Assembly (NCBI GenBank): GCA_024680445.1
Contig: JAILCJ010000025.1
Coordinates: 1 to 12,762 of the forward strand
Length of the DNA stretch: 12,762 nt
Source of the DNA: Campylobacter sp.
Lineage (GTDB): Bacteria; Campylobacterota; Campylobacteria; Campylobacterales; Campylobacteraceae
Direction: 5' to 3'
The position numbers and the translations under genes were made by a program. Below, piece after piece: positions 1-7,894 of this stretch. The notes below the pieces were generated by a model, which had not been told where the DNA came from, did no database searches, and was given only the letters and a program-made list of their open reading frames with translations. How positions within the stretch are numbered: position 1 is the first letter of the stretch; the number at the start of each line of letters is the position of its first letter.

Positions 1-609
1 GACTATAATAACGAAAAATTCGCCGTTAAAAGCTTTAAAATTCCAAATATTTTTTCTAAAATTTTATATTATTTCGGCAAAAGATCAAAGGCTAAAAAAT
101 CCTACGAACATGCGATTAAAATTGGTGGTTTTACGCCAAAACCCATAGGATATATAGAATTTTATAAAGGCATATTTTTACATGAAAGTTTTTATGTAAG
201 CGAAAATTTTGACTATGATTTTAGCATACGCGAACCTTTGCTAGACCCAAATTTTGCCGATAGAGAAAACATTTTAAAACTTTTTGTTGAATTTAGTTTT
301 AGCTTGCATGAAAACGAAATTTTGCACCTTGATTATAGTCCAGGCAATATCTTAATCAAAAAAAATCAAGAAAAATATGAATTTAAAATCATCGATATAA
401 ATCGCATGAAATTTAAAAGCCTAAATTTAAACGAAAGACTTAAAAATTTTAGCATGCTTTGGGCAAATGACGAGGATATGAAATTCATAGCCATCGAATA
501 CGCCAGACTTAGCGGTGCCGATGAGAGCGAATGTATCACAAAGGCGGTTAAATTTTCGCACGAGCTAAAAGCCAGAAAAAATTTCAAGAAATTTTTAAAG
601 AGACGCTAA
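1..609 (+). CDS. WaaP/Kdo-kinase-like LPS kinase, 5' truncated
   Basis: The frame is open from the first base to the stop at 607-609, giving 202 visible residues, so the start lies before the window; the TTG at 238 is internal. The fold is that of a small protein kinase. AVKSF near visible residues 8-12 carries the likely ATP-binding lysine. HLDYSPGNIL (109-118) is an HxD-x4-N catalytic loop with Asp111 and Asn116. Asp132 in IDINRM takes the place of the metal-binding Asp of DFG. The SKAKKSYEHA stretch followed by TPKPIGYIE resembles Kdo kinase/InaA/WaaP family proteins, which phosphorylate Kdo or heptose of the inner core using ATP on the cytoplasmic face. The next gene starts on the last base of this stop, so the two are probably translationally coupled. 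The family is fairly sure; the acceptor sugar is unknown. Confidence 0.8.
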   Translation, partial: DYNNEKFAVKSFKIPNIFSKILYYFGKRSKAKKSYEHAIKIGGFTPKPIGYIEFYKGIFLHESFYVSENFDYDFSIREPLLDPNFADRENILKLFVEFSFSLHENEILHLDYSPGNILIKKNQEKYEFKIIDINRMKFKSLNLNERLKNFSMLWANDEDMKFIAIEYARLSGADESECITKAVKFSHELKARKNFKKFLKRR

Positions 610-1334
610 TGCTTATAAATGTAATGTATCATCACCTAAACAGCGATCGTTGCTCAAACGATGCCCAAATTTTCGAGCAGCATTTAGGCTACATAAAGCA
701 AAATTTTACTAGCGTTTTTCCGGGCGACGAACTAGGGCAAAAAAACATTTGCATAACTTTCGATGATGCTTACGCTGATTTTTATCACTTGGTTTTCCCG
801 CTTTTACAAAAATATGATCTTAAAGCCGTCTTGGCCGTCCCTAGCAAATACATTTTAGATGATACCGATTTAAGCATGAACGAACGCCTAAATTTCGAGC
901 ATAACGATCTTTTTGATAATTACAAAAAAGCCACATTTTGCACCTTTAAAGAACTTAGCGAAATGATAAAAAGCGGTTTAGTGCAAATCGCCTCACACTC
1001 GCACTCTCATGTGGTTTTGACAGATGAAAATGTAAATTTAGACAGCGAACTTGCCGTATCAAAGCAAATTTTAGAGCAAAAACTAGGCATAAAAGTTGAA
1101 AGTTTTTTCTTGCCTTATGGCAAATACAATGCCGAAATTTTAAGCAAAGCAAAACAAATTTACAAATATGTTTTTCGCATAGGAAACGCCATAAGTAACG
1201 ATTTTTCAGGTATTAACGGCGTGATTTACAGAGTCAAAGGCGACGGATTAAAAAGTCCAGTTGAGATATTTTTAGCAAAAAATATTTTCAAGTACAAAAT
1301 AAAAGCCATGCTAAAAAGGTTTATAAACAAATGA
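609..1334 (+). CDS. NodB-type polysaccharide deacetylase family protein
   Basis: This 241-residue protein has a carbohydrate esterase family 4 fold. TFDD (50-53) is the first NodB motif with Asp53 as metal ligand. HSHSH (130-134) gives the H-x3-H metal pair His130 and His134. FLPYG (167-171) matches the PY/G motif, although the Arg that usually precedes it is not present. Such enzymes remove N-acetyl (or O-acyl) groups from sugars. No signal peptide or membrane segment is visible, so a cytoplasmic reaction on a nucleotide- or lipid-linked core sugar fits better than peptidoglycan trimming. The ATG overlaps the upstream stop by one base, with an AAAGAGA ribosome site at about 597-603. The following gene starts in an ATGA overlap. 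The family is sure; the substrate is inferred only from its position among core genes. Confidence 0.85.
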   Translation: MLINVMYHHLNSDRCSNDAQIFEQHLGYIKQNFTSVFPGDELGQKNICITFDDAYADFYHLVFPLLQKYDLKAVLAVPSKYILDDTDLSMNERLNFEHNDLFDNYKKATFCTFKELSEMIKSGLVQIASHSHSHVVLTDENVNLDSELAVSKQILEQKLGIKVESFFLPYGKYNAEILSKAKQIYKYVFRIGNAISNDFSGINGVIYRVKGDGLKSPVEIFLAKNIFKYKIKAMLKRFINK

Positions 1335-2083
1335 TAAGTGCAGTAGTCTTAGTCAAAAACAACGAAAATACCCTAGCTAAAACCTTGCAAAGCTTGGCAT
1401 TTTTAGATGATGTTGTGGTTTTTGACAACGGTTCAAGCGATTCATCTTTAAAAATCGCTAAAAGTTTTGAAAATGTAAATTTGATACTTGGCGAATTTCG
1501 TGGCTTTGGGTGGAGCAAAAACAAAGCCGCTAGCTACGCTAAGCACGACTGGATTTTGGTTGTTGATAGCGACGAGGTCGTTGATAGCGAACTAGCACGG
1601 ATTTTACAAAGCAAAAAACTTGATGAAAACTGTGTTTATAAACTAAATTTTAAAGCATTTTATAAAGATATCGAGGTCAAACACTGCGGTTGGAACAATC
1701 AAAAAATAAAACGTCTTTACAATCGCAAAAAAACTCGGTATAACTCAAATGATGTACATGAAGATATCATCACAGAGGGCTTAAAATGTGAGATTTTAGG
1801 CGGTTATATGCAGCATTATAGCTATGATAGTATCTCGCAATTTTTGCAAAAAGCCGACCATTATTCAACGCTTTTTGCCAAAGATAATGCAGGTAAAAAA
1901 ACTTCTAGCCCATGCAAGGCATTTTTCAACGCTTTTTACTCATTTTTTAGAACCTATGTGCTAAAAAAAGGCTTTTTGGACGGCTATGTAGGGCTAGTCA
2001 TTTCAGTCTCGCATGCTGTAACAAATTTTTATAAATATATCAAACTTTATGAGGTAAATAAAAATGAATCTATTAATCACTAG
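1331..2083 (+). CDS. Family 2 glycosyltransferase, WaaE/LgtF-N-like
   Basis: The protein has 250 residues and one GT-A domain. The N-terminus (SAVVLVKNNENTL) opens a nucleotide-sugar Rossmann-like fold. DNGSSD (32-37) and VVDSDEV (77-83, DxD Asp79/Asp81) bind the UDP-sugar and metal. Two stretches typical of the WaaE/KdtX branch follow: RLYNRKKTRYNSNDVHEDI, and HYSYDSISQFLQKADHYS. WaaE-type enzymes add glucose to heptose I, and in C. jejuni the LgtF N-terminal half belongs to this branch, so a core glucosyltransferase is the likely role. It starts in an ATGA overlap with the deacetylase; an AGG lies 11 bases upstream, which is rather far. The next gene starts 20 bases before its stop. The family is secure; donor and acceptor are inferred. 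Confidence 0.88.
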   Translation: MISAVVLVKNNENTLAKTLQSLAFLDDVVVFDNGSSDSSLKIAKSFENVNLILGEFRGFGWSKNKAASYAKHDWILVVDSDEVVDSELARILQSKKLDENCVYKLNFKAFYKDIEVKHCGWNNQKIKRLYNRKKTRYNSNDVHEDIITEGLKCEILGGYMQHYSYDSISQFLQKADHYSTLFAKDNAGKKTSSPCKAFFNAFYSFFRTYVLKKGFLDGYVGLVISVSHAVTNFYKYIKLYEVNKNESINH

Positions 2084-3029
2084 ACACGATAAAATCGGCG
2101 ATTTTGTTTTGACTTTGCCGATGATTAAGCTCGCAAAAGAGCAATTACCAGATACTAATATCACGGTTTTAGTCTCAAAGGCAAACTATGAATTTGCCAA
2201 AAATATAGACTTTATAGACGAAGTTGTATTGTATGAAAAAAAGGCACTACCTCTTGCAAAACGCCTTAGAAAGGTGCGTTATGAAATGTCTATTAGCGCA
2301 TATAGCGACACCAGACTCGCCATGGCTTTGTTACTAGCAGGGATAAAAAAACGTGTTTCACCAGCAACTAAAATCGCCCAAATTTTTGCCAATATCCGCA
2401 TAAAACAAAGACGAAGCCAAGTTAAAATGCGTGAATTTGAGTATAACATCGAACTTTTAAGAGCGGTTTTTCCGCAAATCAAACCAGAATTTTCACGCCC
2501 TGTTTTAGAATTTACAGACGATGAAAAAAAGGCAATTTATCAACATTTTAAAGACGAATTTGGCATAAATGATAATGAAAGATTGATAGTCTTACACCCT
2601 GGCTATGGCGGTAGTAGCGACGGAAATTTACGCCTTGATGATTATTTAGAACTCGGAAAAATCGTCAGTAAAACGCAAGGTACAAAATGCGTTTTTAGCT
2701 TTGGTCCTGATGATAAAAAAACTTACGAATATGTAAGCAAAAAAATAAGTTATGACGCAGTGTTATTTAAATCAAAACTAAGCTTAATAGATTATTGCAA
2801 ACTTGCGTGCAATTTCAGCCTTTTTGTAAGCACATCAACCGGCCCTATGCACCTAGCAGCCGCCGTAAATACGCCGACCTTTTCGTTTTTTGGCAATACC
2901 TTATTTGCAAGCGACAAAAGATGGGGTAGCATAAATGAAAATCAAACAAATTTTTGCATAGCCAAAAAATACGACAGAGCAACTTTTGAGGAGATAAAAG
3001 CTAAATTTATTGAGGCTATAAATGTTTAA
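2064..3029 (+). CDS. GT9 heptosyltransferase-family protein (not WaaF)
   Basis: This 321-residue GT-B protein belongs to the ADP-heptose:LPS heptosyltransferase family. RHDKIGDFVLTLP (7-19) contains the conserved Gly12-Asp13 pair, Asp13 being the presumed catalytic base. HPGYGG (178-183) opens the nucleotide-binding C-terminal half, and STGPMHLAAA (258-267) matches the second substrate loop. In that loop WaaF-type proteins have N-D-S/T-G, but here Ser258 stands where the Asp is expected. A WaaQ-like third heptosyltransferase, or a GT9 with another donor, are both possible. GAGG at 2051-2054 is well placed before the ATG at 2064, supporting a start inside the preceding GT2 gene. The gene ends 8 bases inside the next one. 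The family call is firm; specificity is open. Confidence 0.85.
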   Translation: MNLLITRHDKIGDFVLTLPMIKLAKEQLPDTNITVLVSKANYEFAKNIDFIDEVVLYEKKALPLAKRLRKVRYEMSISAYSDTRLAMALLLAGIKKRVSPATKIAQIFANIRIKQRRSQVKMREFEYNIELLRAVFPQIKPEFSRPVLEFTDDEKKAIYQHFKDEFGINDNERLIVLHPGYGGSSDGNLRLDDYLELGKIVSKTQGTKCVFSFGPDDKKTYEYVSKKISYDAVLFKSKLSLIDYCKLACNFSLFVSTSTGPMHLAAAVNTPTFSFFGNTLFASDKRWGSINENQTNFCIAKKYDRATFEEIKAKFIEAINV

Positions 3030-4074
3030 AAAGCCCTTTGAGTGGGACTTTTATTCAGATCAACCAAAGCTTATAACAGATAAAAAATTCAAAAAAACCA
3101 TGCGGTCTGCTTATAGCTTTGACTTTGTTAAAATGTTTTTGCTCTCGCTTTTTATTTTGCCTTTTGCAGTGGCGATAATGGGCTTTTTTCGTGCCAAATT
3201 TACACCCACAAAAGACGAATTTTACGGACTTGGCGTAAATTTAGACAAAGGCGGGGAGCAAGTTAGCTTAGTAAATGAGCTAGGGGTAAAAAATTTGCTT
3301 ATCCGTTTGCCACTTTGGGACATACAAAATTTGCAAAAATATGTAGAATTTGCCAAAAGTTTTGGCGATAAAAACATACTTATAAATATCATGCAAGATC
3401 GTGAAAATATCGAAAATCCAGAGCTTTTAAGAGCAAATTTGAAGCAGATTTTTTCTAGTTTTAGCGATATTTCGTCTGAATTTATGATAGGCACGGCAAT
3501 AAATCGCATAAAATGGGGCTTTTTTGCACCCTGTGAATATCTAAAATTTTATGAAATCGCCTTTGTTTTGCGAAACGAAAACTTCCCTAACATAAAGCTG
3601 CTAGCCCCAAATGTCATAGACTTTGAGCCTCACTACAACGCAGCCACGATGTTTAGCGGCAAAAAGCTTAAATTTGATAAAATTTCAGCCTTGCTTTATG
3701 TGGATAGAAGGGGCGATCCAGACAATGCCCAGCTTGGGATTTTTAACCTTAAAAACAAAATAAATTTACTCTTTGCCCTAGCCAAACTCTCGCCTAGTTC
3801 AAGCGATGAAATTTATATCACAGAGACAAACTATCCACTCCAAAACACCGCTCCTTACGCACCAACGAGCTCAAAAGAGTGCGTTAGCGTGGATGAATAC
3901 ACCAAATTTATGCTTAAATATTTTAAAATCGCCAAAGAATCCGGCAAAATAAAACGAGTTTATTGGCACCAGCTTATCGCCCCCGGATACGGTCTGGTCG
4001 ATAACAGAGATGGTAAAATCACAAAAATGCCACAATTTTATGCCTTTAAAGAAATGCTAGAAAATGACAAATAA
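3022..4074 (+). CDS. Membrane-anchored glycoside-hydrolase-like protein
   Basis: The protein has 350 residues. A single hydrophobic segment at about 36-58 follows a basic N-terminus, predicting an inner-membrane anchor with the bulk in the periplasm. The rest reads like a TIM-barrel glycoside hydrolase of the clan A type: alternating strands such as NLLIRLPLW (91-99) and NILINIMQD (118-126), MIGTAINRIKWG (155-166), IYITETNYP (264-272) ending a strand with Glu268, and KRVYWHQL (311-318). Glu268 is a candidate nucleophile. The NE acid/base pair expected after strand four is missing, with Ala-Ile-Asn-Arg in its place, so activity is uncertain. It overlaps the genes on both sides by 8 and 11 bases, and TGAGG (3011-3015) precedes its ATG. 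I infer a periplasmic job on core or O-glycan sugars, but no specific function is recognised. Confidence 0.7.
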   Translation: MFKKPFEWDFYSDQPKLITDKKFKKTMRSAYSFDFVKMFLLSLFILPFAVAIMGFFRAKFTPTKDEFYGLGVNLDKGGEQVSLVNELGVKNLLIRLPLWDIQNLQKYVEFAKSFGDKNILINIMQDRENIENPELLRANLKQIFSSFSDISSEFMIGTAINRIKWGFFAPCEYLKFYEIAFVLRNENFPNIKLLAPNVIDFEPHYNAATMFSGKKLKFDKISALLYVDRRGDPDNAQLGIFNLKNKINLLFALAKLSPSSSDEIYITETNYPLQNTAPYAPTSSKECVSVDEYTKFMLKYFKIAKESGKIKRVYWHQLIAPGYGLVDNRDGKITKMPQFYAFKEMLENDK

Positions 4075-6040
4075 ATTCTCGTTTGCAAACAAATATACGC
4101 AAGTTTTTTTCGCGATTTTTTTATCCTTGCTGGCAATGACAGCGTTAAGGACGTTTTTTTATTTTAAATACCAGTATTTTTTTGCAAATTTGAGTTTTTA
4201 TGAAACATTTTTGTCCTTTGTTTATGGCTTGCGTGTCGATATTATCGCACTTTTTACCTTTGCTGGGGCGATAATTCTTTTTTTATCATTGCCGTTTAAA
4301 TTTGGCTTTAAGCAAACTTATAGAGCGTTTTTAGGCTTTTGTTGGGCTTTGATACTGGTTTTGATACTGGGATTTTGTATAGCAGATATCGTGTATTTCG
4401 CATTTAGTCAAAGGCACATGTCAAATGAAATTTTGTTTTTGGCAAATGATGTAAATATCATCACAGACATGGCATTTGGTTCGCTTAAATACTATACTTT
4501 TGGCTCTTTGCTTTTGTTTGGGGTGGTGATTTATGTTTTTTTAAAGATTTTTAAAGCTCCGCTTAGAGCCAAGGCGGTGAGAAAAAGAGATTATTTTTAT
4601 GTATTTTTGATAATTTTAATGCTTTTTGCAGGCATTAGAAACAGCATAGACAAAAAACCCTTTGGCATAGCTGACGCTTTTGCCGTCCCAAAAGCTAGTT
4701 CTGGGTCTTTGGCGATCAATGGATTTTATTCAGTTTATCGGACTATGGGCGTGTATAATGGCGCAAAAAGAGTAGTTTTAATGGAGCCACAAAAAGCCAC
4801 CTTGATAGCAAAAAGGTTTTTTCAAAGTGACAAATTCGCTTATTCAAATGCTGATTATCCCTTGCAAAGAGCCTTAAAAACTCCACAAAATACCAAAAAA
4901 CACAATATCGTCATAATCTTGCTCGAATCGTGGGGCGCTGAACATATCGACGGCTACACGAAATACAAAGAACTCAATGTCACGCAGTATTTCAAAAAGC
5001 TATCAAGCGAGGGCTTGAAATTTACAAATTTCTACGCAAACGGATTTAGATCTATTTATGGCATTACCTCCGTATATACGGGCATTACCTTGCCTACTGG
5101 CTATCAATACCTAGGCAGCGGTTTGGAGCTGACAAATTTAAGCTACCTAGGGCAAATCGCCAAACAAAACGGCTACACCACCATAGCCGCCCAAAGTGCA
5201 AACAAAAGATCATATAGGGTCGATGCGATATCAAATTTGGCTGGTTTTGATGAATTTTATGGCGGTGAAGACATGCCAAATGTCGAGGATACAGACGAGG
5301 GCAGAAAGCCCCACACAGGGACATATGATTATAATATGTTTCATCTAATGCACCAAAAGTTAAACAAAGCAAAAGAGCCGTTTTTGAGCTTTATGTTTAC
5401 ATCGACAAATCATTCAGATTTTTATTTGCCTAGTGCGAAATTTGAGCGATATCCGCACGATCTCAAAAACTACAACGGCTATTTAAACAGCCTAATCTAT
5501 GTAGATGACGCTATACGAAGGTTTATAGAGGGGGTCAAAAACGAGCCTTGGTTTGATAATACTATTTTTATTTTTACCGCAGATCACGGCAGCGGCAACG
5601 CACTAGCAAGTGCCAGAGATCTAAGACCAGACGATAAAGAACAGCCTATCATCGAAGGTTTTAGGATACCGCTTTTGATTTACGCCCCAAAAATATTTGA
5701 GCCAAAAACCATAACAACCCTAGGCTCACAAAACGATATAAAACCTACGATTATCGATTTATTGGGCTTCAAAGATGAATTTAGTGCCATGGGAAATTCG
5801 CTTTTTGATGAAAGCATAAAAGAAAGATTTGTGTATAGCTATGGCGGCAATCAAATTACGCTCATAAAAGACGATTGCTATATTATGTTTAATTACAAAA
5901 CCATCACGGATTCAAACTGTTCTAATGAAGCAAAAAGCAAATTCGAAGAAGAGCTAAGAGCCCTTGATAGCTTTGAAGTATTTCTTTTAGACAACAATAA
6001 ATGGTTTAAGAAAAACAAGGTAAAATTCAAACATGATTAA
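4064..6040 (+). CDS. LTA-synthase-family membrane sulfatase-fold transferase
   Basis: The protein has 658 residues. Five hydrophobic segments lie at about 12-31, 50-76, 90-112, 143-161 and 176-190. A periplasmic alkaline-phosphatase/sulfatase-fold domain follows from about residue 281. IVIILLESW (282-290) carries metal-binding Glu288. GFRSIYGITS (327-336) corresponds to the nucleophile loop, with Ser330 where LtaS has Thr. His450 in STNHSDF and Asp507-His508 in FTADHGSGN complete the expected metal site. LtaS/OpgB-type enzymes move phosphoglycerol, and relatives move phosphoethanolamine, from phospholipid to a glycan on the outer face of the inner membrane. Here the glycan may be the LPS core, which is inferred from context. 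No strong ribosome site precedes the ATG, which overlaps the previous gene by 11 bases, so coupling is likely. The family is secure; the transferred group is unknown. Confidence 0.85.
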   Translation: MTNKFSFANKYTQVFFAIFLSLLAMTALRTFFYFKYQYFFANLSFYETFLSFVYGLRVDIIALFTFAGAIILFLSLPFKFGFKQTYRAFLGFCWALILVLILGFCIADIVYFAFSQRHMSNEILFLANDVNIITDMAFGSLKYYTFGSLLLFGVVIYVFLKIFKAPLRAKAVRKRDYFYVFLIILMLFAGIRNSIDKKPFGIADAFAVPKASSGSLAINGFYSVYRTMGVYNGAKRVVLMEPQKATLIAKRFFQSDKFAYSNADYPLQRALKTPQNTKKHNIVIILLESWGAEHIDGYTKYKELNVTQYFKKLSSEGLKFTNFYANGFRSIYGITSVYTGITLPTGYQYLGSGLELTNLSYLGQIAKQNGYTTIAAQSANKRSYRVDAISNLAGFDEFYGGEDMPNVEDTDEGRKPHTGTYDYNMFHLMHQKLNKAKEPFLSFMFTSTNHSDFYLPSAKFERYPHDLKNYNGYLNSLIYVDDAIRRFIEGVKNEPWFDNTIFIFTADHGSGNALASARDLRPDDKEQPIIEGFRIPLLIYAPKIFEPKTITTLGSQNDIKPTIIDLLGFKDEFSAMGNSLFDESIKERFVYSYGGNQITLIKDDCYIMFNYKTITDSNCSNEAKSKFEEELRALDSFEVFLLDNNKWFKKNKVKFKHD

Positions 6041-6977
6041 AAAAATTTTTATTGAACTTCCAAACTGGCTAGGTGATGCGGTGATGGCGACACCTGCTAT
6101 ATCAAATTTGACAAAAGCCTATCCAGAGGCTGAATTTATCGTGCTTGGCTCTTATGTTTCAAATTTTGTTTTAAAAGGCTACAAAAATGTAAGCAAGTTT
6201 ATTATAAACGAAACAAAAAAAGGCGGCAATCGCTATATAAATCTCATAAAATTAGCTAAAAGTATCGGCACAGTCGATATCGCCATATCTTTTAGAAGGT
6301 CATTTTCATCAAAATTTATGATGTTTTTTATAAAAGCAAGGCAAAAATTTCAATACCGCAGACTTTGCAAAGAAGAAATTCACCTAGCCATTAGATATAA
6401 CGATTTTATAAACAAATTTTTAGGGCTTAGCTATGAGGCTGGGGCGCAAATTTTGCATTACGAGCCTTTTTGTTACCAAAAAGCAAGCCTAGGGATAAAC
6501 CCTGGTGCGACTTATGGCAGTGCGAAAAGATGGTATCCCTTGGAATTTGCCAATGTGGCTGCAAAACTTAGCGACAAATTTGATATAGTGATTTTTGGTG
6601 GGCCAAACGAAACGCAAATCGCCGCTGATATAGCAAACGAACTTGACAAACAAGGCGTAAAAAATTATATAAATTTAGCCGGTAAAACAAGCGTGGAAGA
6701 GCTATTTTCACGCATAGCAGGGCTGTCACTTTTTATCACAAATGATAGCGGTCCTATGCATGTGGCAGCGGCTTTTAGGGTGCCAACCATTGCGATTTTT
6801 GGACCAACCAAATTTAGCGAAACTAGCCCATGGCAAAATCCAAACGCAACTATCATCAGCAAGCATCTGCCTTGTTCGCCTTGCATGAAGCGAAGCTGTC
6901 CTATAAAAACCCATGCATGCATGAAGCAAATAAGTGCCGATGATGTGCTAAAAGAAGTTGAAAAGTTAGGGATCTAA
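6033..6977 (+). CDS. waaF: Lipopolysaccharide heptosyltransferase II (WaaF)
   Basis: This 314-residue GT9 enzyme transfers the second heptose from ADP-heptose to heptose I of the inner core in the cytoplasm. ELPNWLGDAVMATPA (8-22) is the hallmark N-terminal motif with Asp15 as likely base. GATYGSAKRWYP (158-169) and TNDSGPMHVAAA (236-247) form the donor site with the usual Asp238. The C-terminus has four cysteines at 281, 284, 289 and 296 (CSPCMKRSC then HACMK), a pattern typical of WaaF. The start overlaps the upstream stop by 8 bases, and an AAGG lies at 6017-6020. It is followed after 9 bases by htrB. WaaC is not in the window, so the two heptosyltransferase genes of the inner core are separated here by at least the length of the visible region. 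Confidence 0.95.
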   Translation: MIKKIFIELPNWLGDAVMATPAISNLTKAYPEAEFIVLGSYVSNFVLKGYKNVSKFIINETKKGGNRYINLIKLAKSIGTVDIAISFRRSFSSKFMMFFIKARQKFQYRRLCKEEIHLAIRYNDFINKFLGLSYEAGAQILHYEPFCYQKASLGINPGATYGSAKRWYPLEFANVAAKLSDKFDIVIFGGPNETQIAADIANELDKQGVKNYINLAGKTSVEELFSRIAGLSLFITNDSGPMHVAAAFRVPTIAIFGPTKFSETSPWQNPNATIISKHLPCSPCMKRSCPIKTHACMKQISADDVLKEVEKLGI

Positions 6978-6986
6978 GGGAGAAAA

Positions 6987-7883
6987 ATGCAAAAAATTAA
7001 ATATTTATCACTTTATATTTTGTATGTTATTTTTGAATTTTTATTTCACATAATGCCAAAAAATTTAAGCAAAAAAGTGCTTGAAGGCATAGCCTTTTTG
7101 GCATTTAAATTTGATAAAACTCACAACAAAATAGCCATGGCAAACCTAAATTTGGTCTTTAAAGACACAAAAAGCAAAAACGAAAAAGAAAAAATCATAG
7201 CCACATCATACAAAACTCTTGCCTTTAATATGTTTGAGCTTTTAGAAAATCAAAGACTAAGCAAGGATGAGATTTTTAAAAAAATGAGAGTAATTAATGG
7301 CGATATCATAACAAAAGCACTTGCAAGCGGACGAAAAATCATCTTTGTAACCGCTCATTATGGCGGCTGGGAGATCACCTTACCGGGCATTGCACTCATG
7401 TTTGATATGAAAGTTGGCGTGGTAAATAAAAAAATGCAAAACCCATATATTCACGCAAAATACGCCGCCGCAAGGGAGAAAAACAATATCACCATGATAG
7501 AAAAACACTCTGCCGCCAAGGGCATGCTAAAAACCTTGCTAGAAGGCAATCAAGTCGCCATCGTCATCGATCAGCACACGGATAGTGGCTGTGAAATCGA
7601 TTTTTTGGGTGTTAAAGACATGGCAACCGATGCCGTGGCAAGACTTGCTTTAAAACTTGACGCCCTAATCATACCTATACTTACGACAAATAACGATTTT
7701 AGATCTTATGAAATCACGATTTATGAGCCCATAGATCCGCTTAAAATTAACGATGAGGATAAAATTTTGGTTTTAACAAAGCTTCAAAATGATATCATTA
7801 GCTCTCAAATTTTAGCCAAACCGGATTTTTGGCTATGGCAACACAAAAGATTTAGAAAATTTAATGCAGAAATTTACAATTAA
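6987..7883 (+). CDS. htrB: Lipid A acyltransferase, HtrB/WaaM (LpxL family)
   Basis: The protein has 298 residues, close to the family norm. An N-terminal hydrophobic segment at about 7-22 anchors it to the inner membrane. TAHYGGWEI (122-130) contains the H-x4-E catalytic motif (His124, Glu129). IVIDQHTDSG, further on, and the C-terminal WLWQHKRFR (282-290) are typical of the LpxL/HtrB/LpxM family, which moves an acyl chain from acyl-carrier protein onto the 3-hydroxyacyl chains of Kdo2-lipid A. A strong AAGGGAG ribosome site at 6976-6982 serves the ATG at 6987; this is one of the two junctions in the train that do not overlap. Its place after waaF links lipid A completion to core assembly. 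Which acyl position it fills cannot be read from sequence alone. Confidence 0.93.
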   Translation: MQKIKYLSLYILYVIFEFLFHIMPKNLSKKVLEGIAFLAFKFDKTHNKIAMANLNLVFKDTKSKNEKEKIIATSYKTLAFNMFELLENQRLSKDEIFKKMRVINGDIITKALASGRKIIFVTAHYGGWEITLPGIALMFDMKVGVVNKKMQNPYIHAKYAAAREKNNITMIEKHSAAKGMLKTLLEGNQVAIVIDQHTDSGCEIDFLGVKDMATDAVARLALKLDALIIPILTTNNDFRSYEITIYEPIDPLKINDEDKILVLTKLQNDIISSQILAKPDFWLWQHKRFRKFNAEIYN

Positions 7884-7894
7884 GGACAAAAAAC

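Noticed and set aside
238..609. TTG start giving a 123-residue kinase protein
   Set aside because: The frame remains open upstream to the window edge and encodes the ATP-binding lysine region, so the TTG is internal.
5528..5535. Run of five G bases in the LtaS-like gene as a phase-variation tract
   Set aside because: Campylobacter contingency tracts are generally eight or more G; five is within chance.
6912..6923. CATGCATGCATG palindrome, and repeated TGCATGAAGC nearby, in waaF
   Set aside because: Both arise from codons for the conserved Cys-Met-Lys parts of the WaaF C-terminal cysteine region, so a separate signal is unlikely.
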